Source: JBBIWA01 sp037439425 (lineage in GTDB: Bacteria; Acidobacteriota; Blastocatellia; RBC074). From it: DNA of 25,771 nucleotides. Shown one piece after another: positions 16,211-25,496 of the stretch. Below the pieces are notes generated by a model that was given only the letters and a program-made list of their open reading frames with translations, had not been told where the DNA came from and did no database searches. The stretch spans positions 1-25,771 of the forward strand of contig JBBIWA010000077.1 of assembly GCA_037439425.1 (NCBI GenBank), written 5' to 3'. Numbering within the stretch: position 1 is the first letter of the stretch; every line of letters starts with the position of its first letter. A program made the translations under genes and the position numbers.

Positions 16211-16960
16211 TCACCCTTTATTGAAGACCAGCTTGACTTCGTCTGATCCCATCGGGAGGCTAACGGTGCGCCTGAGCTTAAGCACTTTGCCGTCTTCTGA
16301 TAGCTCCCATTGCTCTTTGGTGGTGATGGTCATCTGGTTACCCTGAAAGTCGAGTCTCCGCACGACGGAAAGTTCAAGCACCTTGCCATCTTTCTTCCAC
16401 TTGGCTTTGAGCCTGGCAAGGCCAGGTGTGCGGTCACCTAGTTCGGTTTCCGTCTCCTTACCATCGAGGTTGTAGCTTACCTGCGGAATCACCATGCCCA
16501 GGGCACGGCCTCTGAGAGCAGGATTAGCTCCAGGCATGGGAGTATCGGGGAAGCCACCGCCTCTGCCACTCGGAAAGCCAATGCCACCAGGTCCACCCCC
16601 AGGAGTTGCCCCGGGAAATTCGTCCCCTGGTCTCTCGCCGGGGAGGCCGCCACCCATTCTGCCGCCGGGATAGCCACCACCTCGTCCCGCCCCAGGGAAA
16701 CCTCCGCCTGAGCCGCGGCCGCCGCCTGGAGCAGCAGCAGGTCTGAGACTGCCAGCCACTTTGGTTTTTATCGTGATCTGCTGATCGTCCTGTGTCACGA
16801 TCAATGTGTAGCTTTCAAGCTGCGGCGGTAAGTCGCGGGTCTTCTCTTTATCCAGCAGCCACGTGCCCGAAAAATTCCTGGGCGTTTGAGCCAGGCTGAT
16901 CGCCCAGCCTCCGTACATCAGCACACCAATCAAACTGCCAACTGCTGCAAGCTTCTTCAT
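16211..16960 (-). CDS. Secreted lipocalin-like protein with Gly/Pro-rich insert
   Basis: A 249-aa protein with a signal peptide (MKKLAAVGSLIGVLMYGGWA, cleavage likely after SLAQ at residue 25). The mature part starts NFSGTWLLDKEKT, a motif of lipocalin-like extracytoplasmic proteins common in Acidobacteriota. Residues of about 75-145 are a low-complexity tract of GGG, PG, GR and FP motifs. After it the beta-rich domain resumes (ARLKAKWKKDGKVLELSVV, TKEQWELSEDGKVLKLRR). I read this as one beta-barrel-like domain interrupted by a flexible insert. Function unknown. GGAGG lies 8 nt before the ATG, and a hairpin leader element lies 21 nt upstream. It is divergent from the gene at 17324. Confidence 0.75.
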   Translation of the reverse strand: MKKLAAVGSLIGVLMYGGWAISLAQTPRNFSGTWLLDKEKTRDLPPQLESYTLIVTQDDQQITIKTKVAGSLRPAAAPGGGRGSGGGFPGAGRGGGYPGGRMGGGLPGERPGDEFPGATPGGGPGGIGFPSGRGGGFPDTPMPGANPALRGRALGMVIPQVSYNLDGKETETELGDRTPGLARLKAKWKKDGKVLELSVVRRLDFQGNQMTITTKEQWELSEDGKVLKLRRTVSLPMGSDEVKLVFNKG

Positions 16961-16981
16961 AAGCTGCCTCCTGTGGAAAAT

Positions 16982-17115
16982 CCTGGGTACGCACGCATCC
17001 TTGCGTGCCTGTCTTCGTTAAGCAGGTCGTTACCGGAGACCGAGCACGCTCGCAAGCGTGCGTACCCAGGTTCTCATCCCTTCAGGGCATCGCCCAAGTG
17101 AGATCGATAACTCCT
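16982..17115 (-). repeat. Hairpin leader element, copy D (upstream of the 16960 gene)
   Basis: Read in the direction of the gene at 16960, this 134-bp copy starts AGGAGTT at 17115, continues through CCCTGAAGGGATGAG, then the core from 17070 to 16982. The core has perfectly complementary 15-bp ends (CCTGGGTACGCACGC and its complement), two internal hairpins (GCACGCT-TGCG-AGCGTGC and GCACGCA-AGGA-TGCGTGC) and the middle GGTAACGACCTGCTTAACGA. It ends 21 nt before the ATG. The sequence between, TTCC..AGGAGGCAGCT, is shared with the copy before the gene at 25496. Confidence 0.85.
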
Positions 17116-17153
17116 TAGAGAATGTCAGGCAAACTGTTAGTCTGCCCCGTCAA

Positions 17154-17182
17154 TTGACAACAGCAGGTCTGAAGCATAGACT
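17154..17182 (+). promoter_or_regulatory. Promoter of the propeller/PHP gene
   Basis: TTGACA at 17154-17159, a 17-bp spacer and TAGACT at 17177-17182 (perfect -35, four of six -10 bases). Transcription would start near 17189, so the hairpin leader copy at 17221-17306 lies inside the untranslated leader. Confidence 0.6.
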
Positions 17183-17220
17183 CACCACTCAGTAAGTTTC
17201 AAGTCTAACCGCGCAGACAC

Positions 17221-17306
17221 CCTAGGTACACACGCTTCTGGCCGTGCCTGCGCTTGCCCTTTGCGGTCAGCTTATCGAAGTTAAGCCCACAGCGTGCGTT
17301 CCCGGG
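17221..17306 (+). repeat. Hairpin leader element, degenerate copy E
   Basis: An 86-bp diverged copy with ends CCTAGGTACACACGC and GCGTGCGTTCCCGGG (10 of 15 complementary) and a middle GGTCAGCTTATCGAAG that recalls GACCTGCTTAACGAAG of the other copies. It has the same orientation relative to its gene and ends 17 nt before the ATG at 17324, with the strong GGAGGAGG at 17311-17318 in between. The conserved flank seen in copies A, D and F is absent. Confidence 0.6.
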
Positions 17307-17323
17307 ATCCGGAGGAGGTCTCT

Positions 17324-20300
17324 ATGCTTCAGAAGCTGCGTCTCATTCTTCCCCTGCTTGTCCTTGCCATCCTGATATGGAGCTTTCAATCGGTCCACCA
17401 CTCGCGCCGCGCCGCAGTCACTTCAGCTTCCCCTCAGACCCCGGCTTTGCCCCCCGCGTCCGAAGATGAGATGTGCTTTCGGATTTTGCTGGGACTGACC
17501 GATACCCAGAGCGTTGTGTGGGATGGTTCGCTCTCGGTGTCGCCGGGTGTGGTTGCGCGCGTCGAGCCGTGGCGCTTTGACGAAGGCGATCGTCTGGAAG
17601 AGCCCTCCAGCAACTCATCTGCTGTTCGCTGGAGGATAGCAACTCACCGGGCGCGTGTTTTCGGCGCAGCCGCCAATCGCCCTGTCGTAGCCAATGGCGT
17701 GATTGTCACCTTCGGCAAACTCACCGCTGCTTCCGAAGTGAAAGTTGAGACGGCGCAGGGGGGCTTTCAGTTTCGTCCGGCCCAGATCTTTTACGGTAAA
17801 GCGGAAAAGTTTCTAGACGGACGTGTGATGGTGGATCGTGTGCCGGTCAGTCTGCTCAGCGCGCACACGCGTGATGAAGAAGACTACCCAGCAGCCGCAG
17901 CGGATCGTGAAGGCAATGTTTGGGTGGCTTTCGTACGATTCACACCCAATCCGAAATTCACCGGTATTCGCTGGACGGGAACCGAAGAGACGAAGAACTT
18001 TGCTGAGCTGGCAGAGCCCACCGGCGGCGATCAGGTGTTGCTGACGCGTTACTCGCGTGGCGTGTGGTCAAACCCCATCGCCGTGTCGGACAGAGGCGGC
18101 GATTTGTATCGGCCCGCAGTCGCCGTAGATGGCGCGGGGCGAGTGTGGGTCTTCTGGTCGGCCAACAGTGATGGCAATTTTGATCTCTACGCTCGCGGGT
18201 TTGAAGCGGGCGAGGGTGGTAAGACTATAAAGCTCACCTCCGATCGCGGCCCAGACATCGCGCCCGTAGCAGCCACGGACGCACAAGGCCGTGTGTGGGT
18301 TGCGTGGCAGGCTTTTCGCAACGGGCGCGCGCAGATTCGTGCGGCTTATCAACAATCAGTACAGGGAACAGTAGCAACCAGCTTCTCCGACGAAATCGTG
18401 GTCGGCTCCTCTGCCGCCAATGAATGGAATCCGGCAATCGCTGCTTCACCAGGCGGCGAGGTGACGCTTGCCTGGGACAGCTATCGCAATGGCAACTACG
18501 ACCTCTATCTGCGCAGCTTCGACCGTAATGCCAAACTCGGAGAAGAGAAGGCAGCAGTCGCCACCGCGCGTTACGAAGCTTATCCTGCCCTGGCTTATGA
18601 CAAAGAAGGCCGGTTGTGGCTGGCGTGGGAAGAGTCCGATGCTGAATGGGGCAAGGATTTTGGGACGGATGAAACAACCGGCATCGGTTTATATCACGGA
18701 CGCTGGATCAGGATGAAAGTGTGGCAAGGCAACCGCGTCTTCACACCGCCTGGCCTGGATGCTGCCTTGCCCGGCGTACCCAACAATCGCGTGGATTCAC
18801 CTGCGCGGCAAAGCGACCCGCCGCGAGGCATCCAGCCTGATTCTGAGCTGGCGAAACAGCGGCGCCCCAATGCCACGCCGCAGCCGCCACCGCGTCCGCG
18901 CAACAGTTATCCGCGTCTGTTGGCTGATCGCAGCGGCCGCATCTGGCTCGCCTTTCGCACTGCGCATCCGCTCTGGTGGGTGACGATCGGCACGGTCTGG
19001 TTCGAGAATGTCGTCTCCTTCGACGGCAGCGCGTGGACTGGCCCCATCTTCATTAACCACAGCGCCAACCTGCTCGACAATCGTCCGGCACTTGTGTCAA
19101 CTGCTGCTGGCGAACTGCTGGTAATCAATTCCTCTGATGGTCGCCAACACTATCATGCACGGACGGCCAACAATGTCGCCGTCAAAGATGATCCGTACAA
19201 CAATGATCTCTATGCCTCGCGCATTGTGCTTGCAGAGCCGCTCAAGCCAGCGCAACTGGTCGCAGCTTCTGCGGAAGAAGCCCCAGCTACAGGCGCTCAT
19301 GAGACACCGCACGTCCGCCGCTTGCGGGAGTATCGCTCCAGAGTGAATGGGACCGAGTACCGTATCCTGCGCGGCGAATTTCATCGTCACACAGAGATCT
19401 CAATGGATGGCGGGCGCGACGGCTCAATCTGGGATGCGTTTCGCTACATGCTGGATGTGGCGGCGATGGACTGGGTCGGTTGCTGCGATCACGATAATGG
19501 GCACGGGCGCGAGTACACCTGGTGGCTGACGCAGAAACTGACCGACATTTTCCACCTGCCGGGATCCTTCATTCCCATGTTCAGCTACGAGCGCAGCGTG
19601 CCGTACCCGGAAGGCCATCGCAATGTAGTCTTCGCTCAGCGTGGCATCAGGACGCTGCCACGCATTCCGAGGGTTAACGAGAGCACGCCCGGGCCGGCCC
19701 CTGATACCCAGATGCTTTACCGCTACCTGCGCCACTTCAACGGTATCGCCGCCATACACACGAGCGCCACTAACATGGGCACGGATTGGCGCGACAATGA
19801 TCCGCTGGCTGAACCGGTCGTCGAGATCTATCAGGGGGATCGGCAGAATTACGAGATGCCGGATGCGCCGCGCTCGAACAAAGCCAATGATTCGATCGGC
19901 GGTTGGCGGCCCAAGGGATTTGTTTCACTCGCACTAGAGAAGGGTTACAAACTCGGTTTTCAAGCCAGCTCCGATCACATCTCCACCCACATGAGCTATT
20001 GCAATCTTTACGTCACTGCGCCCACACGTCAGGCGATCCTCGAAGCTTTTCAAAGGCGCCATGTCTACGGTGCGACCGATGACATCCTGGCCGATGTGCG
20101 TAGTGGCCAGTACATGATGGGCGATCAATTCGAGACAGCTCAGTGGCCAATGCTTAAGGTCAAGCTGATCGGCACAGCGCCATTTGCCCGGGTGCACATC
20201 ATCAAAGACAACAAGTACGTCTACAGCAGTGAGCCGAAGAAGGCCAGCGCTGAATTCACCTGGCGTGACACTCAGGCCGAAGCAGGGAAACAGAGTTACT

Positions 20301-20374
20301 ACTACGTGCGCGGCGAGCAAGCAGACGGCGAAATAGTCTGGGTCTCCCCAATGTGGATCACCTATCGTCCATAG
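17324..20374 (+). CDS. Membrane-anchored beta-propeller protein with PHP-like domain
   Basis: A 1016-aa protein from the ATG at 17324; GGAGGAGG six bases upstream decides this over an upstream GTG at 17294. Residues 5-22 are a signal anchor or signal peptide. Residues of about 180-600 hold repeated blades, each with a D..G.VWVAW-type strand: GNVWVAFV, GRVWVFWS, GRVWVAWQ, GEVTLAWD, GRLWLAWEE and GRIWLAFR. Residues of about 680-930 look like a PHP/DUF3604-type metal-dependent domain, with likely ligands His687 and His689 (GEFHRHT), Asp722-His723 (CCDHDN), His812 (AIHTSA) and Asp884-His885 (ASSDHIS). A beta-rich tail (940-1016) resembles an Ig-like domain. It is probably extracytoplasmic. PHP domains hydrolyse phosphoesters; here the substrate is unknown. 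Confidence 0.78.
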   Translation: MLQKLRLILPLLVLAILIWSFQSVHHSRRAAVTSASPQTPALPPASEDEMCFRILLGLTDTQSVVWDGSLSVSPGVVARVEPWRFDEGDRLEEPSSNSSAVRWRIATHRARVFGAAANRPVVANGVIVTFGKLTAASEVKVETAQGGFQFRPAQIFYGKAEKFLDGRVMVDRVPVSLLSAHTRDEEDYPAAAADREGNVWVAFVRFTPNPKFTGIRWTGTEETKNFAELAEPTGGDQVLLTRYSRGVWSNPIAVSDRGGDLYRPAVAVDGAGRVWVFWSANSDGNFDLYARGFEAGEGGKTIKLTSDRGPDIAPVAATDAQGRVWVAWQAFRNGRAQIRAAYQQSVQGTVATSFSDEIVVGSSAANEWNPAIAASPGGEVTLAWDSYRNGNYDLYLRSFDRNAKLGEEKAAVATARYEAYPALAYDKEGRLWLAWEESDAEWGKDFGTDETTGIGLYHGRWIRMKVWQGNRVFTPPGLDAALPGVPNNRVDSPARQSDPPRGIQPDSELAKQRRPNATPQPPPRPRNSYPRLLADRSGRIWLAFRTAHPLWWVTIGTVWFENVVSFDGSAWTGPIFINHSANLLDNRPALVSTAAGELLVINSSDGRQHYHARTANNVAVKDDPYNNDLYASRIVLAEPLKPAQLVAASAEEAPATGAHETPHVRRLREYRSRVNGTEYRILRGEFHRHTEISMDGGRDGSIWDAFRYMLDVAAMDWVGCCDHDNGHGREYTWWLTQKLTDIFHLPGSFIPMFSYERSVPYPEGHRNVVFAQRGIRTLPRIPRVNESTPGPAPDTQMLYRYLRHFNGIAAIHTSATNMGTDWRDNDPLAEPVVEIYQGDRQNYEMPDAPRSNKANDSIGGWRPKGFVSLALEKGYKLGFQASSDHISTHMSYCNLYVTAPTRQAILEAFQRRHVYGATDDILADVRSGQYMMGDQFETAQWPMLKVKLIGTAPFARVHIIKDNKYVYSSEPKKASAEFTWRDTQAEAGKQSYYYVRGEQADGEIVWVSPMWITYRP

Positions 20375-20437
20375 CAAGAGTACTCAGCAGTCGGCATACG
20401 GTAGCCAGTAGGCCTGACTACAAGGCCACTTTCTTTT

Positions 20438-21265
20438 TCACTTCAGGTGGGAGGCCGGCTCATGCGCCTTGCGCGCGACGAAAACGAATCGTGACAGTCG
20501 CCGCTCACTGGAGAGTTTGTGAACGATAGCCAGGAACTGTTGCTGAGCTTCAAAAGTCTCTTGACCTTCGAGCTGGATCAAAGCCTCTCGGTGGCGCGCT
20601 CGCGCCTCGTACCGTCGCCTGGCAATCTGCACTTCATTTTCGGTGATGTCTTCCGCGTGAATCAACTCGAAGCCTGCCTCTGTGATCAACCGTTCGTTCT
20701 CGCCGGGCGGCGCGAACAAGTAGTAGCCGAGGGAGCTGCGGATCAGCAGCTCCTCGTTCGAGAGCAAGCCGGTCACAATGACCGGATCGGTAAACAGGAT
20801 TCGCCCGCCAGGTTTCAACACGCGATGCCACTGCTGCAGCACGTGCCAGCGATCGGGTAGATGATTGATAGCGTCAATGCAGAGAGCGGAATTGAACGTC
20901 TCATCCTCAAACGGGAGTCGCTGCCTGGCATCGGCCTGATAAAAGCGCACCTGCGCTTCAAGCCCTTGCTCCTGAGCCAGGCCTTGGGCATTGGCAATGG
21001 CGTGCTCGTTGATGTCTATGCCGGTCACCCGGCAGCCAGCGGTGCGCGCCATAAACAATGCCGGGCCGCCCGATCCGCATCCGATTTCGAGGACGTGGTC
21101 AGCAGGTTTCAACTCCAGCCACTTGAAGAAGCGCAGATATTCATCTACGGTGAGCCAACTGTTCTGGCCAATGTCTTCGCCGAAGGCTTCACGGCGCACC
21201 TGCTCCAGAACCGATTCGGCAAAGTGGCGGTAGGCGCTGGTGTAGAGGTCAACGGGAGGAGACAT
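20438..21265 (-). CDS. SAM-dependent class I methyltransferase
   Basis: A 275-aa Rossmann-fold methyltransferase from the ATG at 21265; a longer open frame to 21466 runs inside the upstream permease gene and is not part of it. Motif I is VLEIGCGSG (58-66), the acidic ribose-binding residue is in TGIDIN (81-86), FYQADARQRLPFEDETFN covers motifs II/III, and LKPGGRILFTD (150-160) is motif IV-V. The helical N-terminus and the C-terminal part resemble sterol/UbiE-like methyltransferases, but the acceptor is not clear. It starts 7 bp after the stop of the MatC-like permease and is co-transcribed with it. Its end lies 63 bp from the convergent propeller gene. Confidence 0.85.
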   Translation of the reverse strand: MSPPVDLYTSAYRHFAESVLEQVRREAFGEDIGQNSWLTVDEYLRFFKWLELKPADHVLEIGCGSGGPALFMARTAGCRVTGIDINEHAIANAQGLAQEQGLEAQVRFYQADARQRLPFEDETFNSALCIDAINHLPDRWHVLQQWHRVLKPGGRILFTDPVIVTGLLSNEELLIRSSLGYYLFAPPGENERLITEAGFELIHAEDITENEVQIARRRYEARARHREALIQLEGQETFEAQQQFLAIVHKLSSERRLSRFVFVARKAHEPASHLK

Positions 21266-21272
21266 AACTTGA

Positions 21273-22535
21273 TCAGCCAAGCAAACCGAAGAAAACGAAA
21301 CAGACCATCGCGCCCACAATAGACATAGACAGGCCCCAGGCCAACATCTTGTGAAATAGCGCCGTGCGGTTTTCGCTCGCAGCCGCATTGGCAATGCACA
21401 AGGCTCCCAGAGTAGACAGCGGTGAAACATCCACCAGATGCGCGCCGACATTGATCGAAGAAGCAATCGCTAGCGGATCACCGCCACCGAGTTTCTCGAT
21501 CAGTCCCGGAATCGTCGGCAAGAAGGCAGGCAAGACTACGCCAGAGGAACTGCTGTAGACGGAGACCACCCCGGTGACAAAGGCGATCACTGCTGTGATG
21601 GTCTTCTTGCTAGAGAATTTCGCCAGGATGCTGGTGAACAGCTCCATGCCCCCTGCTTTGTCCATCATCGCAATCAACACCGTCACCCCGCAAACCATGA
21701 GGATCGAATTCCAGGGCATAGCCTCTACGGCTGCCTTCTCGTCAGCCGCGCGGGAGAGTGAGAGCGCCGCCGCGCCGATGAACGCACCTACGGTGACATC
21801 TACTTTGAAGAGAATGACGCTGACTACCAGCGCCGCAATCACGCCGAGAGTCAACTTCTGTTTCGCGTCGAACGGTTCGATCTTTTGTTCGATGCTCTCT
21901 CGGAGCGCCGCTTCAGGATTGTTGGGGCGAGCAAAGAGCTTGAGCCCGCCCAGAGTGAAGTAACCCGCAAAAGCCACGAACGACTGAGCCACAAAAGTAT
22001 TGAAGAAGTTTCGCCATTCAACTCCGGCTAGTCCAACTTTGGCCATCAGCCCGTTGGCGATGATGCCCGTGGGCGCGAAGGGAGAAAATGCTCCGGCGCT
22101 CGCTCCGTTGCACACCATGATGGCCATCAGAAAGCCTGAAATCCCAGCTTTGCCCGCGACCGCCATCGCCACTGGCGCAAGCAACGCTGTGGTGGCAATG
22201 TTGCCAGGGCCGATTGAAGCGATGATGAGAGCCAGCGCGAAGAAGGTAATGGGAATCACCCCAGCATTGCCTCGTGCCAGCTTCAGTGCTAACTTCGCCA
22301 CCTTGTCCAGAGTGCCGTTGACCTGAGCCTGCGAAAAGAGCAGCGTGATGCCCATCAGCGTCAGAAACATAGTGGTGGGGAAGCCAGCGATGATTTCCGG
22401 TAGTTTAACTCCACCCGGCAAGAGGCCAATGACAAAGGCGAAGGCGATGGAGAGAAGGCCGGCATTGAGACGAGTAAAGCAACTAATCAAAATGGCTATG
22501 AGCAATGCCAGGAGTGAGATCAAGGGAAGGTTCAA
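21273..22535 (-). CDS. MatC/SLC13-like carboxylate permease
   Basis: A 420-aa integral membrane protein with about ten to twelve hydrophobic helices. The N-terminus (NLPLISLLALLIAILISCF) and the GPGNIATTALLAPVAMAVAG and NGASAGAFSPFAPTGIIANG segments (the inverted hairpin-like motifs) match the MatC dicarboxylate carrier N-terminal family. The second half repeats the pattern (VVSVYSSSSGVVLPAFLPTI; NVGAHLVDVSPLSTLGALC). It probably imports a dicarboxylate such as malonate or a related acid by a sodium- or proton-coupled mechanism. The frame begins at a TTG at 22535 with GAGAG upstream; no ATG fits the N-terminal helix. The methyltransferase follows 7 bp later. Confidence 0.82.
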   Translation of the reverse strand: MNLPLISLLALLIAILISCFTRLNAGLLSIAFAFVIGLLPGGVKLPEIIAGFPTTMFLTLMGITLLFSQAQVNGTLDKVAKLALKLARGNAGVIPITFFALALIIASIGPGNIATTALLAPVAMAVAGKAGISGFLMAIMVCNGASAGAFSPFAPTGIIANGLMAKVGLAGVEWRNFFNTFVAQSFVAFAGYFTLGGLKLFARPNNPEAALRESIEQKIEPFDAKQKLTLGVIAALVVSVILFKVDVTVGAFIGAAALSLSRAADEKAAVEAMPWNSILMVCGVTVLIAMMDKAGGMELFTSILAKFSSKKTITAVIAFVTGVVSVYSSSSGVVLPAFLPTIPGLIEKLGGGDPLAIASSINVGAHLVDVSPLSTLGALCIANAAASENRTALFHKMLAWGLSMSIVGAMVCFVFFGLLG

Positions 22536-22823
22536 GGGAACTCTCTCAACTTGATTATCTGGTTGAACGCCTCGCTTTACCGGTTCTTAGTTTCCTCTCT
22601 CAGGAAGTCACCGAACAGCCTGGCCACCGAACAGGCCAATCCCCGGCAGCAGCGGGCTCGTCACTTTATCGGCTGGATGAAGTGTGGCGACCAGAGGCAA
22701 GGTCTGCTCTTCCCGCCGCTAGATTTCGATCTGCTTCATCCACTTCCCACCCGCCACAAGATCGCCAGTGCTTGGTCTGTGTTGGAGTGGGTGTTCTCGC
22801 TGGTTGATTATGCAGATGCTCTA
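22536..22823. other. Intergenic region between permease and metal transporter genes
   Basis: About 290 bases between two minus-strand genes. It should carry the permease promoter on the minus strand, but no clear pair of boxes is visible. An open frame on the plus strand here (22551-23042) runs antisense into the NiCoT-like gene and has no recognisable content. Confidence 0.35.
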
Positions 22824-23564
22824 TCAGAGGAGCAACCCTTTGACGAAACCAATCTCGTAAGCCATATGCAAGCCAAAGCCGAGACTGAAAAGCCCGGCCA
22901 GCACCCGAACCGCCACATTGGTGCGTTTGAAGCGAATGGCGGTGATCTGAACAGGCAGGCCCAGGAGCGAACTCATCACCATCATGCCGCCAATCGAGCC
23001 GAGCCCGAAAAACACAAGGTAGAACAGACCGAGCAGAGTTGAGTTGATCGTCGAAAGCACTATGAGCATCAATGCTGCGCTGCCGGCCAGCCCGTGAACC
23101 ATCCCGACCAGCAGCGGGCGCCGCCCAATGCGCAAGCCGTGGTGTGTGTCCGGATCGGTCTCGTGCGGGCCAGTATGAATGTGCGGATGAAAGTGAGCTC
23201 GGCCTCCGTGCTGGTGCACGTGCAGGTGAAGATAGCCGCCGCGCATCAGCTTCCATATCGCATTGGCGCCTAGCGCAATCAGCATCAGAGCCACGCCAAA
23301 CTCAAGCGCCAGTGCCAGCCGCTCGCTGATCTGGAACTTAAACAGGAGCACAGCCACTCCTGCGATCAGCAGCGAGAGCGTGTGACCGATGCCCCATAAC
23401 CCGCCTACCAGAGACGAGCTGAACCAGCTTCTACGTTCGCTGACGATAGTCGAGACAGCAGCCAGGTGATCTGCGTCGAGCGCATGCCTGAGGCCCAGCA
23501 CCAGGCCAAGTCCCAGCACTGAGGCGGATGAGAGCGCAGTCGTGTCGGCTAAGAGGAGGAACAT
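22824..23564 (-). CDS. NiCoT-like nickel/cobalt transporter
   Basis: A 246-aa membrane protein from the ATG at 23564; a longer frame to 23645 would run over the promoter. The signature RHALDADH (26-33) in the second helix is the metal-selecting motif of the nickel/cobalt transporter (NiCoT/HoxN, UreH-like) superfamily. A second conserved segment is GMVHGLAGSAAL (154-165). The loop of 112-142 is very rich in His (LHLHVHQHGG, HFHPHIHTGPH), likely binding metal. Six hydrophobic helices are expected. Whether the metal is Ni or Co, and the direction of transport, cannot be told. No urease, hydrogenase or cobalamin genes are in the window. Confidence 0.85.
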   Translation of the reverse strand: MFLLLADTTALSSASVLGLGLVLGLRHALDADHLAAVSTIVSERRSWFSSSLVGGLWGIGHTLSLLIAGVAVLLFKFQISERLALALEFGVALMLIALGANAIWKLMRGGYLHLHVHQHGGRAHFHPHIHTGPHETDPDTHHGLRIGRRPLLVGMVHGLAGSAALMLIVLSTINSTLLGLFYLVFFGLGSIGGMMVMSSLLGLPVQITAIRFKRTNVAVRVLAGLFSLGFGLHMAYEIGFVKGLLL

Positions 23565-23601
23565 AGTTGATTTAAGCAGTGCCCAGAGATCTGAAGTTTG
23601 A

Positions 23602-23630
23602 ATGATAGATGATTTCCCCCCTCCTTCCAA
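23602..23630 (-). promoter_or_regulatory. Promoter of the NiCoT-like gene
   Basis: On the minus strand TTGGAA (23630-23625), a 17-bp spacer, TATCAT (23607-23602; five of six -10 bases). Transcription would start near 23595, leaving a leader of about 30 nt before the ATG at 23564. Confidence 0.55.
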
Positions 23631-23832
23631 GTGGCGAGATCGCAAACCACAAATCTGTCACATGACGCGCTCAGAAGCTAACGATTCTGTGCCAGAGGGC
23701 GCGGAATTGTTCGACCGCGAAGACACCAGGTATTTCATTGTCCTACTGCCACGCATTGAATCATTGAGGGGGATCTCAACTCAGGCCTGCTGCTCCAGCT
23801 GAGGTAAGACCGAGTTCTGGGCAGTGATTGAT

Positions 23833-23905
23833 AGGCCGCTCCTGAGGGAGCTGAAGAACGTGCAACGTTGTGTGCTATAAACAGGCCGCTCCTGACGGAG
23901 CTGAA
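23833..23905. repeat. Two-copy palindromic repeat
   Basis: AGGCCGCTCCTGAGGGAGCT at 23833 recurs as AGGCCGCTCCTGACGGAGCT at 23883, period 50 bp. Each copy contains a small palindrome (GCTCC...GGAGC). They lie downstream of the amidohydrolase gene. They are unrelated to the hairpin leader elements. Confidence 0.65.
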
Positions 23906-23957
23906 TCGCTATCGAGATGGAAATTAACCTGCCACGACCAATGTCGCGGTATTGAGA

Positions 23958-25496
<1,539 letters not shown>

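Larger units (their letters stand above)
23565..23957. other. Intergenic region between amidohydrolase and metal transporter genes
   Basis: About 390 bases. It contains the transporter promoter (23602-23630) and a two-copy palindromic repeat (23833-23905). A small plus-strand frame at 23602-23802 overlaps the promoter and shows no family features. The rest is unassigned. Confidence 0.4.

Noticed and set aside
17294..17323. GTG start giving ten more residues for the propeller/PHP protein
   Set aside because: The extension would read through the leader element and the Shine-Dalgarno GGAGGAGG, which serves the ATG at 17324; the signal anchor follows that ATG directly.
22551..23042. A 163-residue frame on the plus strand
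   Set aside because: Half of it is antisense to the NiCoT-like gene, and the rest has no recognisable motif or ribosome-binding site.
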